Notes: generated from the sequence alone by a model not told the origin. Positions 16,170 to 24,759 are shown, counted from the first letter of the stretch. The stretch: 64,000 bases of DNA from CAITSH01 sp025356665 (GCA_025356665.1 JANXRV010000066.1:9773-73772); one strand, 5' to 3'. Translations and numbers: made by a program.

Positions 16170-16783
16170 CTTGCAAACTTGCCCTGGCGCAGGAAATTAG
16201 CCGTCTGGTCTGCGACGTCGCCCGAGAACAGCATGCCGCTGTGGCTGACCGGCAGCACGATGTGATCGGCCAGACCGGGAATACGCGTCTCCTCTATGGT
16301 AACCACGCCATCGTTGTCGCCGGGCAGCGACATGAATAATTTCGCCAGATCAAATTGGTCGCTACCTGCGATCATGCCAACCTCGCCGCGCAGGGTCCAG
16401 GTCTGCGGGCTTTCCCATATGGCCGCGCTACGACCGAGCAGCGGTCGCCCCAGTTCGTGGGCGGCGACGCGCGCGCCCGCCTGCGAACCGGCAACCGGCG
16501 ATCCGAGCAGCACGGCGCGGCCAAGGCGGCCATCGGTGGCATCCTGCAGATAGCGCAGTATGACCAGGCCACCCAGGCTGTGGCCAACAAGGTGCACGCG
16601 TTGCTCCGGCAAGGCGATGATCGCGCGCGCCAGGTCAGCCGCGTTTTCCGCCAGCCCTTTGTCCATGGACGGATAACCGAAGCTGTGGGCGCTGTACCCC
16701 GCGCCCTGCAACCTCGAGGCGAGAAATTGCATGGCGAGGCGGTTAAGCCACAGACCATGCAGCAACATCACAGCTTCACGCAT
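16166..16783 (-). CDS. Alpha/beta hydrolase, lipase/PGAP1-like
   Basis: A 205-residue esterase/lipase-like protein. The oxyanion stretch VMLLHGLW begins at residue 5 and the nucleophile elbow is VHLVGHSLGGL (Ser about 68). A His near the C-terminus (HSGMLFSG) would complete the triad. It is short for the family, with little cap domain. No signal peptide is seen, so it is probably cytoplasmic. It overlaps the following lipoprotein peptidase gene by four bases. Confidence 0.85.
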   Translation of the reverse strand: MREAVMLLHGLWLNRLAMQFLASRLQGAGYSAHSFGYPSMDKGLAENAADLARAIIALPEQRVHLVGHSLGGLVILRYLQDATDGRLGRAVLLGSPVAGSQAGARVAAHELGRPLLGRSAAIWESPQTWTLRGEVGMIAGSDQFDLAKLFMSLPGDNDGVVTIEETRIPGLADHIVLPVSHSGMLFSGDVADQTANFLRQGKFAR

Positions 16784-16828
16784 GGTCTTGCCGAAAAAAA
16801 AGGGCGGGTAAAAAATGAGGGGGCCGCA

Positions 16829-18025
16829 TCACGCTTTTGCCTCTGACTTTGCCTTGGCCGGCACCGGCGCCGACCGCAACAACCTAAGCCCCATCACCAG
16901 CGGCAGCAGCGCAAACAAAATATAGCCATGAGCGTAGCTGCCGCTTGCCGACACCAGCGCGCCAAACACCGGCGGGCCGAACATTGAACCGGTGAAGGTG
17001 AAGACTTGGGTGCCGCCGGTGATAATGGCGACACGCCCCGCAGGCGCCATGCGCGCCACCTCGGCCAGGAATACGCCGTTCCAGGCGGCGGCGGTGGCCG
17101 CATAGAGCGCGGCCACGCCCATGACCCAGCCCAGCGACCAGCTCGCGTTGAAACCGGCAACGACAAAACCGAATACCGACATGGCGATGCCAAGCCCGGC
17201 CAGCACATGCCGCGGCTTGAACAGGCGGTCGGCGACGGTGCCCCAGACAATGCGCGCGAAGACCCCGGTCATGCTTGCCACCGAAAACACCAACCCGGCA
17301 ACGACCAGGGTATAACCCAGCTCCAGCTTGAGATAGGAAACCAGATAGGTAAGCAGGCAAACCTGCACCGACGAATACACGGCCGAACAAATAGCCAGTT
17401 CGCGCATGCGCCGGTCACGCCACACTTCGCCAAGCGGCGACAGAATGACAGACAGTCGCAATGGCGCGCGCGTCGTTTGCGCGCAGTCATGGGTGCGGCG
17501 AAAAGGCTGCAACAACGGAATAAACACCAGACTACACGCGGCGAGCACCAGCAATGCAACATGCCAGCTCATGCACAACAGCAGCGCCGGCAACAGCACA
17601 CCGCTGATGGCGGCGCCCAAGGGCACACCGGTCTGCTTGATCGAAAACACCATCACCCGCACGCCGGGCGGGGCGGCGCGCGCGAGAATATGCGAAGTGA
17701 TCGGGTTGACTATCCCGTTGGCGGCACCGATCACGCTCATCGCCACAAACACCAGCAGGATTTGCGCGCTCGCGCCCAGCACAAGCCCGGCCATCAGCAC
17801 CGCCGCGGCATACTGGAACAGGCGGATCGGACCGTAGCGCGCAATCAGCGCGCCACCGGCAAGACCGCTCAGCATGGCCGCTACATAGGCCGAGGAGACC
17901 AGCACACCGACCGCTGTGGGCGAGTAACCAAAGTCCGCAGCCGCGACCGGCGCGAGCACCGCAGGCACCGCCATGGCCATCGATGTGAGCGACTGCACCG
18001 CCAGCGTCATCGACACCGTCGCCAC
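16829..18025 (-). CDS. MFS transporter
   Basis: A 398-residue major facilitator with about 12 hydrophobic segments in two halves separated by a charged loop near RTHDCAQTTRAP. MFS carriers of this cyanate/oxalate-like group move small organic acids or drugs across the inner membrane; the substrate is not readable. The start is uncertain: 18025 is GTG, ATG 18010 is possible, and neither has a ribosome-binding site. The frame stays open up to 18080 with an AGGGGG-CTG arrangement near 18067, so the true N-terminus may be slightly longer. Confidence 0.88.
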   Translation of the reverse strand: MATVSMTLAVQSLTSMAMAVPAVLAPVAAADFGYSPTAVGVLVSSAYVAAMLSGLAGGALIARYGPIRLFQYAAAVLMAGLVLGASAQILLVFVAMSVIGAANGIVNPITSHILARAAPPGVRVMVFSIKQTGVPLGAAISGVLLPALLLCMSWHVALLVLAACSLVFIPLLQPFRRTHDCAQTTRAPLRLSVILSPLGEVWRDRRMRELAICSAVYSSVQVCLLTYLVSYLKLELGYTLVVAGLVFSVASMTGVFARIVWGTVADRLFKPRHVLAGLGIAMSVFGFVVAGFNASWSLGWVMGVAALYAATAAAWNGVFLAEVARMAPAGRVAIITGGTQVFTFTGSMFGPPVFGALVSASGSYAHGYILFALLPLVMGLRLLRSAPVPAKAKSEAKA

Positions 18026-18119
18026 CAGTTGTGGCGTGCCAAGATTCAGGTCGGCTAAACCGGACAGACCGTCCCCCTGTCATTCACATTCAGCCGGCGC
18101 TCAGCGCGCGCGCACCGGT

Positions 18120-18368
18120 TCATTCGACTTCTATCGTGCCGTTCGCGCTCACGGTAATCATGCTTTGACCGCCCTCGAGCGGCGGCGGCGCCACATCGGC
18201 GGAAGCCATGGCGCGCGCCGCCATGTAGGGCCGCGGCTGCGGCACAAAGCCGCTGGTGCTGAGGCTGATTTTGCGAATCTTGTAGGCGCGTCCGGAAAAC
18301 GACTGGCGCACGATTTCAGCCCGCGAGCGGAACGCCGCGACAGCGCAAAGCACCGTCGAGCTTCGCAT
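18120..18368 (-). pseudogene. C-terminal remnant of a SIMPL (DUF541) domain protein
   Basis: The readable frame gives AFRSRAEIVRQSFSG, then ISLSTSGFVPQPRPYMAAR and GQSMITVSANGTIEVE before the stop. This matches the last third of SIMPL/YggE-type periplasmic proteins (RAEALA...LGKVLSISES...VSVSVT). Everything N-terminal is missing: the upstream sequence is occupied by the end of another gene in a different frame. An ATG at 18368 exists, but a protein of about 82 residues lacking the domain core is unlikely to work. Confidence 0.7.
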
Positions 18369-18754
18369 CAGTGCACAGCCGAAAGACGGGCAAACTCGAA
18401 CGACAGGGTCACCGGCCGCGTGTTTAGGTTGGTCCAGACTATGCACACATCCCCGGCTTTTTGGGGCGAGTAGGTTCCCGACAGGATGCTGAGCTTATCT
18501 TTTTTCACCGGGTAGACCATCTGTCCGCCCTCCTGGTACTGGATGTTGAAATTAACCGGGGCGTCGGCGCGAAACCAGTAGCGCAGGTTCTGCACCGCGG
18601 TAAGACCGATGCATTCCTTGTGCGCAGAGGAACTGTTCATCGTCTTGGTCACGGTCTTGACGTTCACATTGGGTTGGGCGATGACCGGCTGGGCCAGCAG
18701 CAACGACACCGCCAAGACTCCGAACGCGCCCAACCCCGGAAGGTTTTTCATCAT
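18368..18754 (-). CDS. Small exported protein of unknown function
   Basis: A 128-residue protein with a clear signal peptide (hydrophobic 9-22, cleavage near AQPVIAQ). The mature part has two cysteines (in HKECIGLT and GDVCIVWT) that may form a disulfide, and a beta-rich composition ending SFEFARLSAVH. It looks like a small immunoglobulin-like periplasmic domain: VKKDKLSILSGTY resembles pieces of secreted beta-sandwich proteins. I do not recognise the family. AAGGAAG precedes the ATG. Its stop abuts the SIMPL remnant. Confidence 0.7.
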   Translation of the reverse strand: MMKNLPGLGAFGVLAVSLLLAQPVIAQPNVNVKTVTKTMNSSSAHKECIGLTAVQNLRYWFRADAPVNFNIQYQEGGQMVYPVKKDKLSILSGTYSPQKAGDVCIVWTNLNTRPVTLSFEFARLSAVH

Positions 18755-18880
18755 GTGCTTCCTTTTAGCGATCTATCCTGCACAGCTTCCGGATTTAGGT
18801 ACGGAGTCAGCTCTCGGGCGGGATGACATGGATAACCGGGGCGAAACGCAAGCGTTGCCCCGCGCGGCGTAGCGCGGGCA

Positions 18881-19258
18881 TCAGTCTTTTTTCGCCGGCT
18901 CGCTGCCCTGGCGCCGGACCCGCGCAAACTCGGCGGACTCTTTTTCGTAGGCACGTTTTGCCTCCGCGGCACGGGCACGCGCTTCGGCGAGCGCCTTCTT
19001 TGATTTTTCCGATACCCCCCGTGCTTCATCGGCCTGTTTTTGCAGCGCCTTGAAAGCCGTTTCGTCCTGCAACGCCTCGCGCTCGGCCCGGCCCATGCCC
19101 TGCGCCGCCTGATCAAAAGACCGCCTGGCAAAATCAACGCGCTGCTGACTCTCAAGAAACGGGTCCAGACGCGGCTTGCGCTCCTCCACCGGCGCCTGCG
19201 CAAAAGCGTGGCCGGCACAGAAAGGCAGTAAGACAAGGACAAAAACGGCAGAGCGCAT
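18881..19258 (-). CDS. Small exported coiled-coil protein of unknown function
   Basis: A 125-residue protein with a signal peptide (MRSAVFVLVLLPFCAGHAFA) and a mature part almost entirely charged and helical, rich in Ala, Glu, Arg and Lys, predicted to be coiled coil (LESQQRVDFARRSFDQAA...KSKKALAEARARAAEAKRAY). ATG 19258 is chosen because it begins the signal peptide. The frame is open further upstream, and no ribosome-binding site is clear. Function unknown. Confidence 0.6.
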   Translation of the reverse strand: MRSAVFVLVLLPFCAGHAFAQAPVEERKPRLDPFLESQQRVDFARRSFDQAAQGMGRAEREALQDETAFKALQKQADEARGVSEKSKKALAEARARAAEAKRAYEKESAEFARVRRQGSEPAKKD

Positions 19259-19509
19259 TAGTTTGATAACGCACCAAAACACAGACATATGCCAGATTCT
19301 ACCCCAGCGCGCGTCGGTCTTCTCCTGCCTTGACCGGGGTGAGTATCGGGGCCGCAGCAAATATCGTCACAATGCCGATACCGCTCTCGCACGCCCACAC
19401 CGTGGGGACACCATAGTAGGTTCGCAGCATCCCTTGCCGCCATGCCCAATCCGGGCAAACGTGCCCTGCCAATTGCTCTACACTTTCTCGACCTCGTCCT
19501 CAGGATGTT

Positions 19510-20403
19510 ATGTACATGACCACAGCTTCGCCCACCCCGGGCCCGCGCATCGGCTTTATCGGCGCCGGACGGCTCGCCAGCACGCTCAGCAAGGGCCTGG
19601 CGCAAAAAGGCTTCGCCATCACTGCGGTGGCAAGCCGCACCCACGCCTCGGCGGCGCGACTGGCGGCCGCGATTCCCGGTTGCCTGGCCATGGAATCGCC
19701 CCAAGGCGTGGCCGATGCCGCCGAGTTGGTGTTCATCAGCGTGACCGATCGCGCCATCGCCGACGTGGCCGCAGCGCTGCGCTGGCGCGCCGGGGTTGCG
19801 GTCGTGCACTGCAGCGGCGCCACGGAGGTCTCGGCGCTGGCACCGGCGGCGGCGCAGGGCGCGCTGACCGGGGGCTTTCATCCGATGCAAACCTTTGCCG
19901 ACCCGGAGGCGGCGCTCGCTTCACTGCCGGGTTGCACTATCGCCATAGAAGCGGCCCAAGCTCTGGCCGCACAGTTGACATCGCTTGCCGCGGCGCTCGG
20001 CTGCCGCACCATCACCCTGCCCGCCGGCGCACGCGTGCTCTATCACGCGTCCGGCGCCTATGCCTCGCAGTACGCGGTGGCATTGCTGGCCGAGGCGGCC
20101 AAACTATGGGCTTCATTCGGCGTCAGCGAAGAGAACGCCATTGCCGCGCTGCTGCCCCTGCTGCGCGGCACCGCCGCTGCCGTGGAAAAAGCCGGACTTG
20201 TAAAGGGCATGCCAGGACCGGTTTCCCGCGGCGACATTGACACCGTGCGCCGGCATCTTGTTGCGCTGGACGCGTTCGAGCCGCAGGTGGCGTCGCTCTA
20301 CCGGCAACTGGCCTCGCGCACGGTGCCGCTTGCCCAGGCGCGCGGCGCACTAAGCGCGGAACAAGAGACGCAATTGCGCGCGTGGCTCGATCAAAGCGGG
20401 TAA
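19510..20403 (+). CDS. Rossmann-like and DUF2520 domain protein
   Basis: A 297-residue protein with an N-terminal Rossmann domain (IGFIGAGRLASTLSKGLAQ, about 14-32) like that of pyrroline-5-carboxylate reductase and 3-hydroxyisobutyrate dehydrogenase, and a C-terminal all-helical DUF2520 domain with the conserved LYHASGAYASQY and GPVSRGD segments. It probably reduces or oxidises a small molecule with NAD(P), but the family's substrate is unestablished. It is separated from dsbC, with which it converges, by a 157-base gap carrying a repeat. Confidence 0.9.
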   Translation: MYMTTASPTPGPRIGFIGAGRLASTLSKGLAQKGFAITAVASRTHASAARLAAAIPGCLAMESPQGVADAAELVFISVTDRAIADVAAALRWRAGVAVVHCSGATEVSALAPAAAQGALTGGFHPMQTFADPEAALASLPGCTIAIEAAQALAAQLTSLAAALGCRTITLPAGARVLYHASGAYASQYAVALLAEAAKLWASFGVSEENAIAALLPLLRGTAAAVEKAGLVKGMPGPVSRGDIDTVRRHLVALDAFEPQVASLYRQLASRTVPLAQARGALSAEQETQLRAWLDQSG

Positions 20404-20467
20404 GGCCGGAACCGGGCCGGACTCGGCACAAAGCAAGCTGTGCCGGCACGCTTTGAAAACGGGCATC

Positions 20468-20502
20468 GGCTGAAAAGGCACGTCCGGCAAGGCTCTCCAG
20501 TC
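20468..20502 (-). repeat. Dispersed hairpin repeat, copy D (degenerate)
   Basis: GGCTGAAAA at the left and CTCCAGTC at the right preserve the outer arms of the family on the minus strand; the inner stem is decayed. It lies between two convergent genes, the DUF2520 gene and dsbC. A second possible hairpin, GGCACA...TGTGCC, lies just upstream near 20427-20446. Confidence 0.45.
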
Positions 20503-20560
20503 GATGTGCGTATTCGTCGCCAACCGCGCAACAAGCATTGCCGGTTGCCGCGTTAGTTCT

Positions 20561-21268
20561 TTACTTGGCGGACTCTTCCAGCGCAAGCTTGATGTCGTTG
20601 AAACGCGCACCGACAATGCGCTGGCCGTTGGCGAGGAAGGTGGTGGGGGTGCCGTCAATGCGCATCCTGCGTCCAAGCTCAATGTTTTTGTCGACAGGGT
20701 TATCGCAGCCGCGCGACATCGAAGGGGAGCCCGAACCGAGCATGATGTCGGACCAGGCCTTGGCGCGATCGTTGGAACACCATACGGCCTTGGACTTGTC
20801 GACCGAATTTTGCGACAGGATGGGGTACAGGAACACATGGACGGTAACGTCGTCCAGCTTCGCCAGATCCTGCTCAAAACGCTTGCAGAAGCCGCAGTTC
20901 GGGTCTTCGAAAATTGCCAGTTGACGGCGGCCATTGCCTCGCACCACTTTAAACGCCTGGCTGAACGGCAGATCCTCGAACTTGATCGCCGTGAGCTTTT
21001 GCAAACGCTCCTCGGTGAGGTTTTTCATGTTGCGGCCGTCGAGCACATTGCCGGAAAAAATGTAACTGACCTTCTCATCGGTATAGAGCAGCTCGTCACC
21101 GACGCGCACTTCCCACAGCCCGAGATAAGGCGTCTTGACCACGCTCTCGACCTTCACGCCCTGCAAGCGGCTTTCCAGGGTCTTCCTGATCAATGCCTCG
21201 TTAGCCTGCGCTGTCAGGGCGCCCAGCAGCAACACGGTGAGCAGCAGACTACGGATGGTTAGAAACAT
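20561..21268 (-). CDS. dsbC: Thiol:disulfide interchange protein DsbC
   Basis: A 235-residue periplasmic disulfide isomerase. It has a signal peptide (residues 1-22, cleavage near AQANE), an N-terminal dimerisation domain with the typical YLGLWEVRVGDELLYTDE, and a thioredoxin domain with the redox motif CGFC in FEDPNCGFCKRFEQ. A second cysteine pair (KAVWCSNDR and SRGCDNPV) is also conserved in DsbC. It reshuffles wrong disulfides in exported proteins and is kept reduced by DsbD, which is not in this window. A (GGCTTGG)x5 tandem repeat lies 67-101 bases before its start codon. Confidence 0.96.
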   Translation of the reverse strand: MFLTIRSLLLTVLLLGALTAQANEALIRKTLESRLQGVKVESVVKTPYLGLWEVRVGDELLYTDEKVSYIFSGNVLDGRNMKNLTEERLQKLTAIKFEDLPFSQAFKVVRGNGRRQLAIFEDPNCGFCKRFEQDLAKLDDVTVHVFLYPILSQNSVDKSKAVWCSNDRAKAWSDIMLGSGSPSMSRGCDNPVDKNIELGRRMRIDGTPTTFLANGQRIVGARFNDIKLALEESAK

Positions 21269-21334
21269 GGGTATTCCCTTTCTCTTTTCTTTTAACAGCA
21301 GGCAAATAAATCAGGCAAGGATCTTGGTGCCAAA

Positions 21335-21369
21335 GGCTTGGGGCTTGGGGCTTGGGGCTTGGGGCTTGG
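21335..21369. repeat. Heptanucleotide tandem repeat (GGCTTGG)x5
   Basis: Five perfect seven-base units in the 128-base gap between the ubiquinone hydroxylase stop and the dsbC start. Copy-number change by slippage would alter spacing in the presumed dsbC promoter region without touching a coding sequence. Confidence 0.93.
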
Positions 21370-21396
21370 GTCTTTGATCTTGGCTCTTGACAAAAA

Positions 21397-22638
21397 TCAC
21401 CCCAGGGCACGTCGCGCCAGCAAGGCTTTTAAGACAGGCGATGCTGCAGTTAAGTTCAAGCCGGTATTGCGCAGCCAGGCGACCGCACCGGCACGGGAGC
21501 CAAACAGACGGGCCAGTGAATCGGTGGCCAGGCGCATCGCCAGTATATCCTCGGCGCGGGCACGCTGATAGCGGCGCAACAGACGTAAATCGCCGCAGCT
21601 GCGCACCTTCTCACGCTGCAACAGGATCTCGGCCAGCACACGCGCGTCGGAAAACCCCAGGTTGACACCCTGCCCGGCGAGCGGGTGCACGGTGTGGGCG
21701 GCATCACCAACCAGCGCGAGGCCGGCACGCACCGTGGCGGCGGCGATCTGCCGCGCAAGCGGAAATGCGGCGGGCGTACCCAGCAGGCGCATCCTGCCCA
21801 GGGCCTCGCCACCAGCGCGGGAGACGCAGCGGGCGAACGAATCGGGCGCCATGGCGAGCAGGCTGCGCGCGTGCGCATCGGGCGTCGACCAGACCATGGA
21901 AACACGGTTGCCCGGCAGTGGCAGCCAGGCCAGGATCCCCTGTTCCCCGAACCATTGGCGCGCAATGCCATCGTGCGCATAGGCGCATTCGAAATTGGCG
22001 ACCACACCAAGCTGGTCGTAGGCTTGCACATCGAGCGCGATGCCCGCCGCCTGGCGCAGCCAGGACCGGCTGCCATCGGCGGCAACCAGCAAATCGGCGT
22101 GCAGGATGCCGCCCCCGTCGAGTTCAATCGCGTTTTCGGACTCGAGCAGGCGCACACAACGCGCCGGGCAATGCAGCGCCACGCTTCGCGCCGAGCGCAG
22201 ACCCTGCCACAACGCGGTCTGCACGCGCCCCGATTCGACGATCCAGGCGAGTTCGGCGACAGCACATTCGTAGGCGGAAAAATCCAGCCGCGAACCCTTG
22301 CCATCGCCAAACACACGCATGGCACGAACCGGCGACAGGCGCTGCGGATCAATGACCTGCCAGGCCCCGAGTTGTGCGAGGAAATCAACGCTGCCCGGGC
22401 TGAGCGCGTAGACGCGGCTGTCCCATGCGGTGAAATCGGTCTGCAAAGGGGCGGGTTCGGCAGCGTCGACCAAAGCCACGCTGAGCCCGCTGTCGGGTCG
22501 GGACAGCGCAAGCGCCAGGCTGGCACCAACCAGCCCGGCACCAACGATGACGACATCGAATCGCGCCTTCTGTCCTGGGTGCGCCGGGTGCGCGGCGCGC
22601 GAAAGGGGTGCAGTGTGTGGTGTGCGCAGGGACATCAA
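21397..22638 (-). CDS. Ubiquinone biosynthesis flavin monooxygenase, UbiH/UbiF/COQ6 family
   Basis: A 413-residue FAD monooxygenase of the UbiH/UbiF/VisC group, which hydroxylates the polyprenyl-phenol ring during ubiquinone synthesis. The three FAD motifs are VVIVGAGLVGASLAL, VAADGSRSWLRQAAG and LVGDAAHTVHPLAGQGVNLG. The last includes the family's signature HPLAGQGxNLG. A second member is encoded at 44496-45623. Which ring position each acts on cannot be told by eye. It lies upstream of dsbC in the same direction, with a tandem repeat between. Confidence 0.9.
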   Translation of the reverse strand: MMSLRTPHTAPLSRAAHPAHPGQKARFDVVIVGAGLVGASLALALSRPDSGLSVALVDAAEPAPLQTDFTAWDSRVYALSPGSVDFLAQLGAWQVIDPQRLSPVRAMRVFGDGKGSRLDFSAYECAVAELAWIVESGRVQTALWQGLRSARSVALHCPARCVRLLESENAIELDGGGILHADLLVAADGSRSWLRQAAGIALDVQAYDQLGVVANFECAYAHDGIARQWFGEQGILAWLPLPGNRVSMVWSTPDAHARSLLAMAPDSFARCVSRAGGEALGRMRLLGTPAAFPLARQIAAATVRAGLALVGDAAHTVHPLAGQGVNLGFSDARVLAEILLQREKVRSCGDLRLLRRYQRARAEDILAMRLATDSLARLFGSRAGAVAWLRNTGLNLTAASPVLKALLARRALG

Positions 22639-22818
22639 GACATTGTAGCCATTGTAGCCAGGCTGGCTAGGGCGACTGCGGTGGCGTCGCCCGCACGCTG
22701 CCCGCCTGAACCCAGTTGCGCAGCCCCCTTCAATTCAGCGACTCGCCAAATGGCCGACCGGCTAGGCCACGAGTACCAACACTCAGACGCAGACGCAGAC
22801 TCAGGCCCAGACCCAGGC

Positions 22819-23844
22819 TCAGGCCGCCAAGGGCTGGGCACGAATATAGACGCGCTCCTCTTTCATGGTCTGTCCGAGCAGCTTGACCATGGCGAACACA
22901 GCCTCGATGTGCGGCGTCGCCACATTGGCGATATGCCCGAGCTCGATCACCGCGCCGACCAGCGCGTCTATTTCCGGGTCACGCCCGGCTTCGACGTCTT
23001 GCAGCATCGAGGTCTTGTGCTTGCCCACCTTTTCGGCACCGGCAATGCGCTTGTCCAGCGACACGCGCAGGGTGACGCCAAGCTTGTTCGCCACCGCCTC
23101 AGCCTCACGCATCATGCTCGCGGCGAGGTCACGGGTGGGCGGGAAACGGCAGATATCGACCAGCGTCGAATGTGTCAAGGCACTGAGCGGGTTGAAAGTC
23201 AGGTTACCCCATAACTTGAGCCATATCTCAGCGCGTACATTGCCCAACACCGGCGATTTCAGCCCGGCCCGCTCGAACACCGCCGCCAGGGCGGTGACCC
23301 GCGCCGACACGCTGCCGTCGAGTTCCCCAAACGGAAAGCGCTCACCCTCGATATGCCGCACCACCCCGGGCGCGACCAGTTCGCAGGCCGGATAAACGAC
23401 GCAACCAATGAGCCGCGCCGGGTCAATTGAGGCACTGATAATGCCGCGCGGATCAACGCTTCTGACAACCGTACCCTCGAGCGCGGCGGGCATTTCTGCC
23501 GGGAGCCGCTGGAAATACCACCAGGGAATGCCATTTTGCATCGGCACGATCACCGTGTTGTCATGACAAATGGCGACAATGTCACCCACCACCGCCTCGA
23601 CCTGGTGCGCCTTCATGGCCAGGATGATGACATCCTGCACGCCGGCATCAGAGACACGGCCGACCACCTTGACCTGGCTGGCGATCTGCTCGCCACCGTG
23701 CTGATTTAGCAATTTCATTCCCTTGCGTGAAATTGCCTCGAAATTGGCCCCACGTGCGACCAGGGTAAGGTCCTCACCGGACAGCGCCAGCTTGACGCCA
23801 ACATAGCCCCCAATGGAGCCCGCCCCAACGATGCAGATTTTCAT
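22819..23844 (-). CDS. panE: 2-dehydropantoate 2-reductase family protein
   Basis: A 341-residue NADPH-dependent reductase of the ApbA/PanE family, which converts 2-dehydropantoate to pantoate for coenzyme A. The N-terminal Rossmann motif is ICIVGAGSIGGYVGVKLA. The conserved substrate region includes KLWGNLTFNPLSALTH, and the catalytic lysine is expected in KAHQVEAV. At 341 residues it is somewhat longer than E. coli PanE, as in the Burkholderiales paralogue group, so a different 2-oxo-acid substrate is possible. The 178-base gap before the hydroxylase gene contains imperfect CAGACG-like repeats. Confidence 0.85.
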   Translation of the reverse strand: MKICIVGAGSIGGYVGVKLALSGEDLTLVARGANFEAISRKGMKLLNQHGGEQIASQVKVVGRVSDAGVQDVIILAMKAHQVEAVVGDIVAICHDNTVIVPMQNGIPWWYFQRLPAEMPAALEGTVVRSVDPRGIISASIDPARLIGCVVYPACELVAPGVVRHIEGERFPFGELDGSVSARVTALAAVFERAGLKSPVLGNVRAEIWLKLWGNLTFNPLSALTHSTLVDICRFPPTRDLAASMMREAEAVANKLGVTLRVSLDKRIAGAEKVGKHKTSMLQDVEAGRDPEIDALVGAVIELGHIANVATPHIEAVFAMVKLLGQTMKEERVYIRAQPLAA

Positions 23845-23974
23845 ACGCGTCCCTTCAGGCGCAGCACTAATACCACGCCACTATCGACAAGTTTACTGCG
23901 CGGACAGGGTCGACGCAATCAATTTGTCAAAATGAATTTGACATACCAATACGGTATTGCAGGCCTTTGTTTTC

Positions 23975-24004
23975 TTGACAAAGTTTGCCCGGGGAAAGGA
24001 TAAT
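23975..24004 (+). promoter_or_regulatory. Promoter of the tRNA-Met gene
   Basis: TTGACA (23975-23980) and GATAAT (23999-24004) are separated by 18 bases, about 38 bases before the tRNA. The strong sigma-70-like match suits a stable RNA gene. Confidence 0.7.
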
Positions 24005-24042
24005 GGCGGGCTTCGCAAAGCAGCTCCAAAGCCCAAATTTCC

Positions 24043-24119
24043 GGTGATATAGCTCAGTTGGTTAGAGCACAGCACTCATAATGCTGGGGTCGGTGGTTCA
24101 AATCCACCTATCACCACCA
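24043..24119 (+). tRNA. tRNA-Met (anticodon CAT), elongator type
   Basis: A full 77-base cloverleaf with the CCA end encoded. The acceptor stem GGTGATA pairs with TATCACC; the D arm is GCTCAGTTGGTTAGAGC; the anticodon stem-loop CAGCA-CTCATAA-TGCTG shows anticodon CAT; the T arm is GGTGGTTCAAATCCACC. GAGCACA...ACTCATAAT...GGGGTC resembles elongator tRNA-Met more than the initiator (the first pair is G-C, not mismatched). A tRNA-Ile read by lysidine-modified CAT is the main alternative. Confidence 0.93.
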
Positions 24120-24444
24120 CCATCCCGCCTCGCCCCAAAGTGCGCAGTGCCCATCACATGCAGCGCACCTTAGCATTGGCGAATTAGCGCATTCCCGCGC
24201 AGGCTTCGCAGCCGGCGGCCATGCCAAGGGGGGAGCCCCGCGCGGCAACGGGGCATGGATAAGCAGCAATTTTCGCCGCGACTCCGAACACGGACCACCA
24301 GCCGGTTGGCCCACAGCACGAGGTGCGCGGTACAAGGTACAAGGTACAAGGGGTACAAGGGGCACACTGAGTACAATGGACGCTCGCAGAGTTAAAAACA
24401 CAGAATACTCATGCCGGTAACGGCGACATTCAGATTGAGTCCCC
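24120..24444. other. Non-coding stretch downstream of tRNA-Met
   Basis: A 325-base gap with no supported gene. It has a hairpin GCCCCG (24235-24240) / CGGGGC (24249-24254) without a T run, and a tandem repeat described separately. CAGAGTTAAAAACACAGAATA near 24390 could hold a promoter for the next gene, but no convincing -35/-10 pair stands out. Confidence 0.6.
24329..24358. repeat. Heptanucleotide tandem repeat (GGTACAA)x3+1
   Basis: Three perfect GGTACAA units, two extra G, then a fourth unit, 87 bases before the small secreted protein gene that precedes miaB. It is similar in unit length and position to the GGCTTGG repeat upstream of dsbC. Confidence 0.9.
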
Positions 24445-24759
24445 ATGTTTAAACATTTTTTATTGCTTTTGGCCGCGCTCGTAACGCTTCCCGCGTCAGG
24501 GCAGTTTCGCAGCATTCCCGATGACACCAAGCGCGGCACCATGACGCATTTGCGCGAAATGAATATCTCGCTCGATGGGCAGCCGGTCAACCTGGCCGCG
24601 GGAGCGCAAATTCGCGCCACCAACAACCTGATCATCGTGCCCCATCAGTTACCGCCACAGTCTTTGGTCAAATATCAGCTCGACTCCACCGGCCAGATCA
24701 TCCGGGTATGGATTCTGACGCCCGAAGAAACGGCACGACCAGACAAACCGAAGCCATAA
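24445..24759 (+). CDS. Small exported protein of unknown function upstream of miaB
   Basis: A 104-residue protein with a signal peptide (MFKHFLLLLAALVTLPASGQ) and a short mature domain with RGTMTHLREMNISLDGQPV and LAAGAQIRATNNLIIVP, ending in a Pro/Lys-rich tail. I have seen this type of protein only as a hypothetical next to core genes in betaproteobacteria; the function is unknown. It ends 18 bases before miaB and may share its message. ATG 24445 begins the signal peptide. Confidence 0.78.
   Translation: MFKHFLLLLAALVTLPASGQFRSIPDDTKRGTMTHLREMNISLDGQPVNLAAGAQIRATNNLIIVPHQLPPQSLVKYQLDSTGQIIRVWILTPEETARPDKPKP

Noticed and set aside
21335..21369. Possible CRISPR array in the seven-base repeats
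   Set aside because: Units are contiguous with no spacers, too short for CRISPR, and no cas genes are present.
24043..24119. Attachment site with integrated element at the tRNA-Met 3' end
   Set aside because: No integrase gene and no repeat of the tRNA 3' end was seen downstream; the next genes are housekeeping.
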